Below are positions 18,640 to 27,311 of a stretch of 64,000 bases of DNA, one piece after another (positions within the stretch are counted from its first letter, which is position 1; each line of letters opens with the position of its first letter). The stretch covers positions 186,001 to 250,000 of the forward strand of contig NZ_LXWK01000018.1 in NCBI RefSeq assembly GCF_001669775.1, read 5' to 3'. This stretch comes from Rheinheimera sp. SA_1 (GTDB lineage Bacteria; Pseudomonadota; Gammaproteobacteria; Enterobacterales; Alteromonadaceae). The notes under the pieces were generated by a model, which searched no databases, was not told where the DNA came from, and saw nothing but the letters and a program-made list of their open reading frames with translations. The position numbers and the translations under genes were made by a program.

Positions 18640-19527
18640 TCAATCACTGGGTTGGTCCGGATTGGACGGCGCATGTGGCTGCATGCCTGGTGAACTGCGC
18701 AATAAGGCCTGTAATTGTTGCAGCTCCTGGCGAATGGTTTTTAATTCTTCATGCATCTGCTGCTGTTCCTGATCCTGCGCTTGTTTATCTAAGGCTCGCT
18801 CCAGTGCATGCTCTTCATCGCTGAACGTTTGCATGGTGTTGACGATGATGGCGATAAACAAATTCAGCATGGTAAAGGTGGCCACCAGAATAAACGGTAT
18901 AAAAAACAGCCAGGCATAAGGGAACATTTCCATCACCGGCCGCGAGATACCCATCGACCAGCTTTCCAGCGTCATCACCTGGAACAGGGTGTAAAAAGAA
19001 GCGCCAATAGTACCGAACCATTCAGGGAAGGCCGTGCCAAAGATTTTGGTGGCAATCACTGCAAATACGTAATAAATCAGCACCAGCACCATGCCAATCG
19101 AGGCCAAGCCCGGCATCGAGCCAAGTAACGCCGACACTACCCGTTTCATCGATGGCACAATCGACAACACCCGCAACACCCGCAACACCCGTAGTGAACG
19201 CAGTACTGCCAAGGGGCCGGACGCCGGAATAAGGGCAATCGCCACCACCGCGAAATCAAATAAACTCCAGGCGTCTTTAAAAAACTCGCTGCGATAAGCG
19301 AATATCCGCAGCAGCAGTTCCAGCACAAATATCCCCAACAGCAGTTTGTCTAAACTCACCAGCAAAGGGCCATATTGCGCCATCAGACTGGCGGAAGTTT
19401 CCATGCCGAGCAACACGGCATTGATTAAAATTAACGTCAGAATAAAACGGCCAAACCAGTTTTGTTCAACCAGATTGATAATACGTGCCTGCAAACCGGT
19501 TGGCGCGTCAGGTAAAGAATTAGTCAT
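18640..19527 (-). CDS. bacterial voltage-gated sodium channel (NaChBac/NavAb type)
   Basis: This 295-residue protein has six transmembrane helices and is a one-domain channel that works as a tetramer. S4 reads LRSLRVLRVLRVLSIVP with gating arginines at about 110, 113, 116 and 119. The pore filter is TLESWSM at residues 186-192, the same filter as NavAb and one step from TLESWAS of NaChBac, which indicates sodium selectivity. S6 is FTMLNLFIAIIVNTMQ. A C-terminal coiled coil rich in Gln and Glu (EEHALERALDKQAQDQEQQQ onward) should hold the tetramer. In other bacteria such channels support pH control, motility and chemotaxis. Confidence 0.93.
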   Translation of the reverse strand: MTNSLPDAPTGLQARIINLVEQNWFGRFILTLILINAVLLGMETSASLMAQYGPLLVSLDKLLLGIFVLELLLRIFAYRSEFFKDAWSLFDFAVVAIALIPASGPLAVLRSLRVLRVLRVLSIVPSMKRVVSALLGSMPGLASIGMVLVLIYYVFAVIATKIFGTAFPEWFGTIGASFYTLFQVMTLESWSMGISRPVMEMFPYAWLFFIPFILVATFTMLNLFIAIIVNTMQTFSDEEHALERALDKQAQDQEQQQMHEELKTIRQELQQLQALLRSSPGMQPHAPSNPDQPSD

Positions 19528-19650
19528 GGAATACTCCTGTCATCACATTGGCGGCGATTGTAGCTATTGCGCGGAAGGAAGCCCAGATCTTTGCACTTGC
19601 TAAAATAGCCGGGCTGCTTTTAAATCTTTAATAACATCCAGGGAGGGACC

Positions 19651-20553
19651 ATGAGTTTTTTAATTCGTCTGACGTTTATCGTTATTGTGGCTTTTTTGGG
19701 TTGGCGTTTCTGGACACAGAGCAATGTTGGCAGCTCGGTTGAACAGATCACGCAACAGGTGATGAACCCCAAAGCAGCGTATTGCCAAAGTCCGCTCGGA
19801 TGGCGTCTGGGGAATCTGGATCCGGCGTTTAATCTCACTGAAGCGCAGGCAATCAGGCTTATCAGCACTGCCGCAGAGATGTGGAATAATGCCGTTGGCA
19901 AGGAGTTGTTGCGTCATGATCCGGCGCAAGGGTTTGTCATTGATTTTAAGTTTGACGCCAGACAACAGCAGCTCTTAAAACAACGGTTATTGCAACGTAA
20001 TCTGGCTCGCTATGACGAAGCCATTCAACCTGGACTACAAAATCTGCCGGAAAAATTTGCTGAACTTGATACCAAGATTGCGGAATTTAATCAGCAAAAA
20101 GCCCAGTTACAACAGCAAATCAGCCAGTTTCAACCCAACGCCCAAAATGCCGAAGCACAGCGTCGGCAACTGGAGCAGCAACAACAAAGTTTAATCCGCG
20201 AAGCAGACTGGCTGGAACAACAACGGCAACAGTTGCTACGCGATCAGAATTATCTGAATGAAACCATCCGCCAGCGTAATGAGCTGGTGCAAACCGCAGA
20301 CCTTCCAACCGAAACGGCACCTTTTGAAGTGGGGCTGATGACGATTAAACAGCAGCAGCGGCAGATGACCTTATTTGCGTTTTCGTCCGAAACCGATTTA
20401 GTCGCCACCATCGCCCATGAATTTGGCCACGCTATTGGCATCGAGCACACACCAGAGCCTGATTCGATTATGTTTCATCAACTGAACGCCCAACAACAGC
20501 AGCTGACTGCAGCTGATTTGCGCGCCTGGCAAAGCACTTGCCAGACGCAATAA
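19651..20553 (+). CDS. matrixin-like zinc metalloprotease with N-terminal membrane anchor
   Basis: This 300-residue protein starts with a hydrophobic helix (IRLTFIVIVAFLGWRFW) that acts as anchor or uncleaved signal. The C-terminal third contains the zinc site HEFGHAIGIEHTPEPDSIMF, which is the HExxHxxGxxH pattern of matrixins followed by the Met-turn. Residues about 115-205 are Gln-rich and predicted coiled coil. The opening of the mature part, WGNLDPAFNLTEAQA-like with a conserved RLGNLDPAF, resembles the matrixin pro/entry region. GGGAGGG precedes the ATG. It is divergent from the channel gene. It is probably periplasmic; the protein substrate is unknown. Confidence 0.82.
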   Translation: MSFLIRLTFIVIVAFLGWRFWTQSNVGSSVEQITQQVMNPKAAYCQSPLGWRLGNLDPAFNLTEAQAIRLISTAAEMWNNAVGKELLRHDPAQGFVIDFKFDARQQQLLKQRLLQRNLARYDEAIQPGLQNLPEKFAELDTKIAEFNQQKAQLQQQISQFQPNAQNAEAQRRQLEQQQQSLIREADWLEQQRQQLLRDQNYLNETIRQRNELVQTADLPTETAPFEVGLMTIKQQQRQMTLFAFSSETDLVATIAHEFGHAIGIEHTPEPDSIMFHQLNAQQQQLTAADLRAWQSTCQTQ

Positions 20554-20583
20554 ATCCTTGCTGACTGCCAATATAGGCTGGCA

Positions 20584-22224
20584 TTAGGCCGGCAAGCGGA
20601 AGTAATTAATTTTGTCACTCAGGGTATGAGCAATTTTCTGCAGATCTACCGCAGCACGCTGCACTTCAATAGCGGCGCCATTGTTGTGCTCAGAACTTTG
20701 ATAAATATGGTGAATATTCTGATTAATTTCATCAGCCACCACACTTTGCTGCGTTGCTGCGCTGGCAATTTCACTACTCATATCCCAGATCTGACGAGCG
20801 CTTTGTTGCAACGACTGTAATCCCTGGTTGCTGTTTTCAACATGGATTTCCACTTGTTGCACTTCGGCATTACTTTTTGCCATCGCCTGGACTGAGCTTT
20901 GCACACAGTTTTGCAGCTGAGTAATTATTTGCTGGATAGCCTGAGTCGATTGTTGCGTGCGATTGGCTAAAGTTCTTACTTCATCAGCCACAACGGCAAA
21001 ACCACGACCTTGTTCACCGGCCCGCGCCGCTTCGATGGCAGCATTGAGTGCCAGCAAATTGGTCTGATCGGCAATGCCGCGGATCACTTCCACCACCTGG
21101 CCAATTTGCTGACTGTTATCCTGCAGTTGTTGCATGGCACTGGCAGATTCAGCGATATCCAGGCGTAAGTTGGTCATCGCCAGTTGGGTCTGCTGCATCA
21201 CCTGGCTACTGGTGCTGGTCTGCTCACACACCTGTTCGGCCTGCTGCGCCGCTTGTTGCGCACTGCGTGCCACTGAGCCGACTGAAGTCGTCATTTCGTT
21301 CATTGCAGCACTGACCGATTCAATATCGCGGAGTTGCCGCGACAAACTGGCGGTGGCGCCGGCACTATTTTGCTGCAACTGTTGTGAATTGGCCCGTAAT
21401 TGCTGACTGGCATGACTGACATCGTGGATCACTTTGACCAGTTGCAACACCATCTGTTGCAACGAGTGCAGCAGACTACCGGATTTCACATGCTGAGAAT
21501 CCATTTTTACATCCAACCCACCACCGGCAATATCCCGCACCAGACCAGAAGCGGTGGCCGGTTCGGTGCCAAGTTGACCGAGGATCCGCCTTGCTACCAT
21601 GGTACCGGCAATCACACTGCCGATAAAAGCCAACAAGGTGAATAGAATTAAGCCCATTAACTCATGGCGATAGGCTTCATCGGCACTTGCATCAACCAGC
21701 TTCGCCTGATCCAGCTGATACTGAATTAACATCGAAATTTGTTCGCTGATCGGATCGATATGTTGATACAAAGGTCCATCCAGCGCCGAAAGTTGACCTG
21801 TCACCTGACCATTAAAGTCGGCAATGACCCGGATAGTCTGAGCAATTTGCTGATCCGCGACCTTGAGTAAAGGTTCTGTTGCCGTAATTAAATTTTGCTC
21901 ATCCGGCTGATGCGGTTGTTGCTTGTACAGTTGCCAGTCCTGGGCAATTAATTGCTGCGCGGCTTGCAGTTGTTCTACTGCTTCTGTGGCGCTGAACAAG
22001 CCCTGATTGGCTTTATTCACAGCATCAATCACGTTCACCGCGTAAGCATCAGCAATGTGTTTCAGACTGGTGAGTGGAATGACCCGATCCCGGTACAACG
22101 ATTCGATACTGTGATGCATCGACTGAATTGCAAAATAACTTTGCACGCCTAATCCAAGCATTAACAACAGCGGCACCGCAAAAGCATAAAGTAAGCGGGT
22201 TTTGATAGTTTTAGCAGTCGTCAT
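20584..22224 (-). CDS. methyl-accepting chemotaxis protein
   Basis: This 546-residue inner-membrane chemoreceptor has an N-terminal transmembrane helix ([20 protein letters not shown]) and a four-helix-bundle sensor domain of about 150 residues. A second membrane helix ([20 protein letters not shown]) and a HAMP-like region follow. The cytoplasmic signalling tip, [20 protein letters not shown] and [16 protein letters not shown], is intact and should contact CheA and CheW. The ATG at 22224 has GGA at good spacing. It resembles the second receptor at 47134-48759, including the [16 protein letters not shown] start of the sensor domain, so they may be paralogues. The ligand is unknown. Confidence 0.92.
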   Translation of the reverse strand: MTTAKTIKTRLLYAFAVPLLLMLGLGVQSYFAIQSMHHSIESLYRDRVIPLTSLKHIADAYAVNVIDAVNKANQGLFSATEAVEQLQAAQQLIAQDWQLYKQQPHQPDEQNLITATEPLLKVADQQIAQTIRVIADFNGQVTGQLSALDGPLYQHIDPISEQISMLIQYQLDQAKLVDASADEAYRHELMGLILFTLLAFIGSVIAGTMVARRILGQLGTEPATASGLVRDIAGGGLDVKMDSQHVKSGSLLHSLQQMVLQLVKVIHDVSHASQQLRANSQQLQQNSAGATASLSRQLRDIESVSAAMNEMTTSVGSVARSAQQAAQQAEQVCEQTSTSSQVMQQTQLAMTNLRLDIAESASAMQQLQDNSQQIGQVVEVIRGIADQTNLLALNAAIEAARAGEQGRGFAVVADEVRTLANRTQQSTQAIQQIITQLQNCVQSSVQAMAKSNAEVQQVEIHVENSNQGLQSLQQSARQIWDMSSEIASAATQQSVVADEINQNIHHIYQSSEHNNGAAIEVQRAAVDLQKIAHTLSDKINYFRLPA

Positions 22225-22445
22225 CGGAAATTCCAATATGGCGCTCAAAGACACGTCTGCTACTGCGTGCGCAGCAAATTCCTGACCCATCTTTGAAAAT
22301 TGTCATCGCCTGGAAAGATCCTAATCCAGCGAATTTTATCAGCAAGACTGAATCGTTTTAGAGTAAGCGTCAATTGCACTTTAGTCGATATCTAATTGCG
22401 CCAAAGATTGATTTGACGCAATTTACAGCAAATTTCGAGGCAAGA

Positions 22446-22682
22446 TCAGACGGCGGGCAATTTTTTATCTTGTTGCATTGCGACTAAGTACAACAATCGG
22501 TCAAGATTAAGTTTTTGGTATGGCATCTTTCGCACCGGCTTACCCGGGCGTTCGATACTAAGTTGTTGGTCTTCAAAGGTAAGTGTGGCATTGCACAGCA
22601 GGATCTGATTGCCGTCGATCCGGTACTGACAATGAGCTATTTGCAGAAATTGCATAATACGCGAACGCGCTGAACTAATCAT
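22446..22682 (-). CDS. small protein of unknown function
   Basis: This 78-residue predicted protein has no signal peptide. It reads like a small beta-rich domain: QYRIDGNQILLCNATLTFED followed by QLSIERPGKPVRKMPYQKLN and a helical end (LDRLLYLVAMQQDKK). AGAGG lies upstream of the ATG with slightly long spacing; a second start is possible nine codons in. I recognise no family. The 307-bp stretch beyond it (22683-22989) holds no gene or clear signal that I could find. It may be read from its own promoter there. Confidence 0.5.
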   Translation of the reverse strand: MISSARSRIMQFLQIAHCQYRIDGNQILLCNATLTFEDQQLSIERPGKPVRKMPYQKLNLDRLLYLVAMQQDKKLPAV

Positions 22683-22989
22683 GGGTGTGGCACCTCTTGT
22701 TGCTTTTTATCCCCCATAGTGCTGGAAGCCGTAACTTCTGCAACTTGGGTATTAACTTGTTTTTTATAGGGTTAGCGCGGTTTCACCATCACTCTCAGCG
22801 CTTTAACTGACCCGACATACTGGCACGCCCCCTCTGGCCCGAATGACGACAGAAAGTCCGACCTGAAGTGGGACTGTCGATGATCGTCTCTGGTGAAATC
22901 GCAATGGTTCTGACCGCAACAGGCCAGATGAAGTTCCACTGAATATGCCTAAAAAAGCAACAAAGCCGTTAATCTGGCGAAAATCAGCG

Positions 22990-25680
22990 TTAAATGGCAG
23001 GCACCTGATGCAGTTTCAGCCACAGATCATCCAATATTTTGGGTGCATCAGCCGCAGCGCCGCCAAAATTCCAGGACGAAGCTTGAGGTGAGATGTCACG
23101 CAGCACCCCTTCACCGGTTTTGTCCCAGGTCGACAGGTAAATTTCTGCACCGGCCCAATCCTGAATACCGAGCGCTTGTCCCTGATAATTGACGGTGATG
23201 ACCTTATTCGTCAGATCAACATGCAGCTTTGGCGCAGCGCCAAGTTTGCTGCCGGTTTCAGCCGCAGTAGCGCCTTCGGCATTAAACACCGAATTGCCCC
23301 AGCCAAACATAAAATGCCCAAGTTGCCAGCTTTTACCCTGTGGCAGTTGCTGATTTAAACCGGGTAATGCAGTTGCTTTGGGTAAATCCGGGCGATTGGG
23401 CAGATGGATAAAAATGGCAAAATGCACATTGTCAAAACCATTGGCAGGTGCCCAATACTGACTGATTTGCTGCATCTGAATTTCCAGCTGCAAATTGCTA
23501 CCGCCAGCTTTTGCCGTGACGTTGCGGATATCCAGTTGTTGCTGCGAATGTTCATGTTGCGGCTGCAGATACAGGCCAGTTGGTCCCTGATCATCGTTGT
23601 GTGGATCTGCAACTTTGGCTTGCCATTCAGGCGTTGTAACCTTGGTCTGATAACGAATTTCGGCGCTGACCGCTGCTAATGTTGGCGCATACAATCGCAG
23701 CTTATACTGTTGTTGCCCTAAATCCCGTACTGGCACTGTGATGCTGAAATGGCCTTTGTCGTCAGATTGCAGCGGCGAAAATTTCAGAAAATCACCGTTT
23801 TGTACTAATCGCAGCGGCAGGTTTGGCTGACCGATTGTACCTGCCAGCACAAAATCTTTGCTGAGCGGCTGCGCTGCTAGTTGTTGAGTGAATTGTGAAG
23901 TGAGTTGTAGTTGTAACAGTCCATCCGGCGTAATTTGCGTTGCAGATGATGTTGTGGCAGAAACTACTGTTGCAGATGGAACTGTCACCGGCTTCAACAC
24001 CAGCACGGCTCTTGCCGGTAATTCCAGCGTCAGCCGCCCTTGTTGATCGGTGTTCACTTGCTGCAGTTGCGTGCCCTGTTGCCACACAACCTGCCACTTT
24101 GAATTGCCAGTGATTTGCGTCGGTAACGCTGCCAACAACAGCGGGCTGTCGGCAGTATTCATCAGCACCAGCATTGGTGATTGCTGCTCATTCGAATGGC
24201 TGGTTTTCGTTACAGCGGGCGACATCCGATATGCCAATACTCCGGCGGCATTTTCATCCGCCTGCAATAGCGACCAGTCACCACGACTGAGTACCGGATA
24301 ATCTTTTCGCAACCTGGCCAGACTTTGGATCAACTGATACATGGTCGACTGCGTTTGGAACTGATCCTTGGTATTGCCCCAACCGCCCTGAAACATCGCT
24401 TGCCGGGTTTGGGTCAATAGCTGCTCATCGCCCTGATAAATCACCGGAATACCGGGAATGGTAAACAGCAGCGCATAAGCCTGAATAAAAGCCTCCACAC
24501 TGCCAGCGGCTAAAAACCGCTTGGTATCATGATTGTTGAGAAAAGTCGGTAGCAGATGCGGCGTTTTAAACTGGCTGCTATGTTGCTGCAACCGATACCC
24601 CAGCAGCGCCGGCGGCCGGCCTTCAGCCAGCACCGCATTGATATCAAAATACAGCGGAAAGGCGATCACCGAGTTTAACTGGGGTTCGGCAGCCGTCCCC
24701 AAAAATGCCTGTAACTTTTGTTCACCATCATTTTGGAATGGTTTTGACGCCGCAAATACTTCACCAAAGGCCAGAAAGTGTTGTTTGCCAAGCTGGGTTG
24801 CCGCTGCAAAAATACCATCCGGTGCGTGCAGAAAATCGCGCCAGAACTCATGTTCGACATATTTGGCGGTATCAATGCGAAAGGCGTCGATGCCGACTTG
24901 CTCCAACCAATAACGGTAACTTTGCTTGAGCGCCTGCCGCACCTGCGGGTTGCTGGTGTTTAAATCGGCGAGGCTTGCCAGTTGATAGTGAAATTCCTGG
25001 CCCGGGATCGCCGGATCAACAATCGGCGGCGTCCAGTGGTAAATATCTGCGGCGGCATGTTCCGGGTTCAACCGATTGATCTGTGAAAACGGCCACTGGC
25101 TTGGCGCCGGTTGCTTGCTGGTCTGATTTTCATACAGCACAAAGTTTTTTGCGGTGTTGTTAGCATCGTAGTCACCGGCATAGCCAAAAAAACTGCCTGT
25201 GTGATTCACCACAATATCCTGAATTAAATACATTTTTCGTTGATGCAGGTTATTGGCTAAAGCCTGATAGCTGGCTAAATCACCATAATGCGGGTCCACT
25301 TTGGTGAAGTCCGTCGCCCAATAACCGTGATAACCGCCATATTGCGCTTTCTGGCTCCACCACTGCTGCGCCACCGGCGGAGTTAACCATAAAGCAGTTG
25401 CACCAAGATTTTGAATATAATCAAGTTTACTTTGAATACCAGCTAAGTCGCCGCCGCTGAAGTGGCTGGATTTGGCCGGATTGTATTCGCCAGCGCCCTG
25501 ATCGTTATTACTTGGGTCACCATCGGCAAAACGGTCGGTCAGTACAAAATAGATGACCTGATCCCGCCAGTCTGGTGAGGGTAGCTGCAAACCGCTAGCT
25601 TGAGCAGCTGCAGGCCAAAGCAGCACAATACTTAGCAAAAAATTTGTCCTGTTCTTTAAAAACTCTTTACCCCGCCACAT
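22990..25680 (-). CDS. extracellular GH13 alpha-amylase with C-terminal glucodextranase-type domain
   Basis: This 896-residue enzyme cuts internal alpha-1,4 bonds of starch or glycogen. After a signal peptide (FLLSIVLLWPAAAQA), the GH13 barrel starts at WRDQVIYFVLTDRFADGDPS. The four conserved regions are IQDIVVNHTG (near residue 155), GIDAFRIDTAKYVEHEF with nucleophile Asp about 270, FLAFGEVF with acid Glu about 307, and FLNNHDTKRF with Asp about 385. A beta-sandwich and a C-terminal domain from about residue 690 (DPHNDDQGPTGLYLQPQ, FAIFIHLPNRP) resemble Glucodextran_C. The start overlaps the halogenase gene by 14 bases, showing tight coupling. It is the third gene of the TonB-receptor operon. 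Confidence 0.9.
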   Translation of the reverse strand: MWRGKEFLKNRTNFLLSIVLLWPAAAQASGLQLPSPDWRDQVIYFVLTDRFADGDPSNNDQGAGEYNPAKSSHFSGGDLAGIQSKLDYIQNLGATALWLTPPVAQQWWSQKAQYGGYHGYWATDFTKVDPHYGDLASYQALANNLHQRKMYLIQDIVVNHTGSFFGYAGDYDANNTAKNFVLYENQTSKQPAPSQWPFSQINRLNPEHAAADIYHWTPPIVDPAIPGQEFHYQLASLADLNTSNPQVRQALKQSYRYWLEQVGIDAFRIDTAKYVEHEFWRDFLHAPDGIFAAATQLGKQHFLAFGEVFAASKPFQNDGEQKLQAFLGTAAEPQLNSVIAFPLYFDINAVLAEGRPPALLGYRLQQHSSQFKTPHLLPTFLNNHDTKRFLAAGSVEAFIQAYALLFTIPGIPVIYQGDEQLLTQTRQAMFQGGWGNTKDQFQTQSTMYQLIQSLARLRKDYPVLSRGDWSLLQADENAAGVLAYRMSPAVTKTSHSNEQQSPMLVLMNTADSPLLLAALPTQITGNSKWQVVWQQGTQLQQVNTDQQGRLTLELPARAVLVLKPVTVPSATVVSATTSSATQITPDGLLQLQLTSQFTQQLAAQPLSKDFVLAGTIGQPNLPLRLVQNGDFLKFSPLQSDDKGHFSITVPVRDLGQQQYKLRLYAPTLAAVSAEIRYQTKVTTPEWQAKVADPHNDDQGPTGLYLQPQHEHSQQQLDIRNVTAKAGGSNLQLEIQMQQISQYWAPANGFDNVHFAIFIHLPNRPDLPKATALPGLNQQLPQGKSWQLGHFMFGWGNSVFNAEGATAAETGSKLGAAPKLHVDLTNKVITVNYQGQALGIQDWAGAEIYLSTWDKTGEGVLRDISPQASSWNFGGAAADAPKILDDLWLKLHQVPAI

Positions 25681-27190
25681 GAGCTGCAGCCTGCAGTTCA
25701 ACAAAACGACGATGGTCAATAAAGTTCAGTCCACAGCGGCGAATAAATTGTTCGATTGTGGCCAAATCATATTTTTGCGCAGCCGCATTGCCGACTTTTA
25801 ATTGTTTTGGATCTGGGTAAATTCCATACCCTGCCAACAGACAGTGCCATGACATTGAAGGATAATATTGATCTATCTGTTGACGGAGCAGCTCATCACT
25901 TAAATTCTGACCGCTCAACCAGACTTTAAGGATCTGATACAAGGATGGAGGAATACGTGGATTATTTGCGTTGGCGCGCCAATATTCTGTGTCCTGACGC
26001 GAATTGACCCGGTAATGCGCCACAATATAACTACGGATCGCTTCAAACCGCTGATGCACACTGGCATTAAACTGTTCAGAGCGCTCATTGCTGAAATTAC
26101 CGGCCTGATAATGTTCGATAAAGCCCTGCACTGTTTCCTGAACCAAGTGTAACGCCGTCGCTTCCAAAGGTTCGATAAAACCTTGCGACAAACCTACCGC
26201 AACACAGTTTTTCACCCAATGCTTTGATAGCTGACCCACTTTCATTTTCAGATGGCGGCATTGCAAATCGCTGTCCAGCAAACCCAGGCTTTGCCGGAAT
26301 TCGGTTTCGGCCTGATCAGCACTGCAAAACGCGGATGAAAACACATAACCATTGCCGTTTCGGTGCGTCAAAGGAATAGTCCAGCGCCAACCGTGTTGCA
26401 TCGCGGTTGATATAGTCTGACAATCTAGTTTCGTCTGCCCCGGCGTCTGCACAACAACTGCCGAATCATTAAACAGATTGTCATCAAAACTGATAAATGG
26501 TACCTGCAATGCTTGTTGGATCAACAGACCGCGAAAACCACTGCAATCGACAAAAATATCTGCTGCCACTGTAAGGCCGTCCCGGGTGACAAGCGCAGCA
26601 ATATCGCCACCGGCAGTCAGCTCAACATGCTCGATGGTATCCTGCAAATGGACGACCCCAAGCTTTGTGGCATTTTTTGCCAGAAACTTCCCTAATAATG
26701 ATGAATCAAAGTGATATCCATAATTAATTTCAAAGGGAAAATTTTCATTTGCAATAGGTGCCAGCTGTTGTTGAGCCAGGTAAGTGGCCAGAAAAAATGG
26801 ATCCGGATGCCCTTCCACATCAATCCCCTGCCGTCGAACATAACTGTTATAGAAAAATGCTGGGGCGGTGTAGTCGTCTGGCTGGGCGGCAAAAGGGTGA
26901 AAATAGGAAGTAAAACCGGGCTTGGTGCTCCAGCCATCAAAACGAATGCCGGTTTTATAAGTGGCATAACAGGCTGGCATCCAGTCGGCTTCCGCCAGAC
27001 CCAGAAAATCCATCAGGCCTTTTAATTGAGGCGTTGAACCTTCGCCCACGCCAATAATGCCGATCTCAGGAGATTCGATTACCGTAATGGCTACCGGTTG
27101 ATCCTGCCAGCTTTTCGCCATTAGATTCGCGGCCATCCAACCAGCAGTTCCTCCCCCAACAATAACAATCTGTTTGGTTTGTGGGTGCAT
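25667..27190 (-). CDS. flavin-dependent tryptophan-halogenase family protein
   Basis: This 507-residue protein has the FAD-binding GGGTAGW at residues 12-18, the active-site lysine at residue 79 in YKTGIRFDGW, the WRWTIP block (W268, W270) that separates oxygenase from halogenase chemistry, and SQGFIEPLEAT with the conserved glutamate. All known catalytic positions of PrnA-type halogenases therefore seem present. GGAG lies upstream of the ATG at 27190. It sits between a TonB receptor and an amylase, a context known for many such proteins in Caulobacter, Xanthomonas and Alteromonadales, whose real substrates are mostly unknown. A role in modifying a molecule linked to sugar uptake is only a guess. 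Confidence 0.88.
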   Translation of the reverse strand: MHPQTKQIVIVGGGTAGWMAANLMAKSWQDQPVAITVIESPEIGIIGVGEGSTPQLKGLMDFLGLAEADWMPACYATYKTGIRFDGWSTKPGFTSYFHPFAAQPDDYTAPAFFYNSYVRRQGIDVEGHPDPFFLATYLAQQQLAPIANENFPFEINYGYHFDSSLLGKFLAKNATKLGVVHLQDTIEHVELTAGGDIAALVTRDGLTVAADIFVDCSGFRGLLIQQALQVPFISFDDNLFNDSAVVVQTPGQTKLDCQTISTAMQHGWRWTIPLTHRNGNGYVFSSAFCSADQAETEFRQSLGLLDSDLQCRHLKMKVGQLSKHWVKNCVAVGLSQGFIEPLEATALHLVQETVQGFIEHYQAGNFSNERSEQFNASVHQRFEAIRSYIVAHYRVNSRQDTEYWRANANNPRIPPSLYQILKVWLSGQNLSDELLRQQIDQYYPSMSWHCLLAGYGIYPDPKQLKVGNAAAQKYDLATIEQFIRRCGLNFIDHRRFVELQAAAHVAG

Positions 27191-27311
27191 GTCCGAATTC
27201 TCCTGTTGTACTTTGCCGTAGTTTCTACATTGTTTGTTCACAAGTTCCAAGCTAAAAAAACGCCCGCAGTCGAGAACAGCGGGCGATTATTTCAACCGGA
27301 ACGACTCAGCG

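Noticed and set aside
24533-24963. Several open frames opposite the alpha-amylase
   Set aside because: They are antisense shadows of a clearly conserved GH13 gene.
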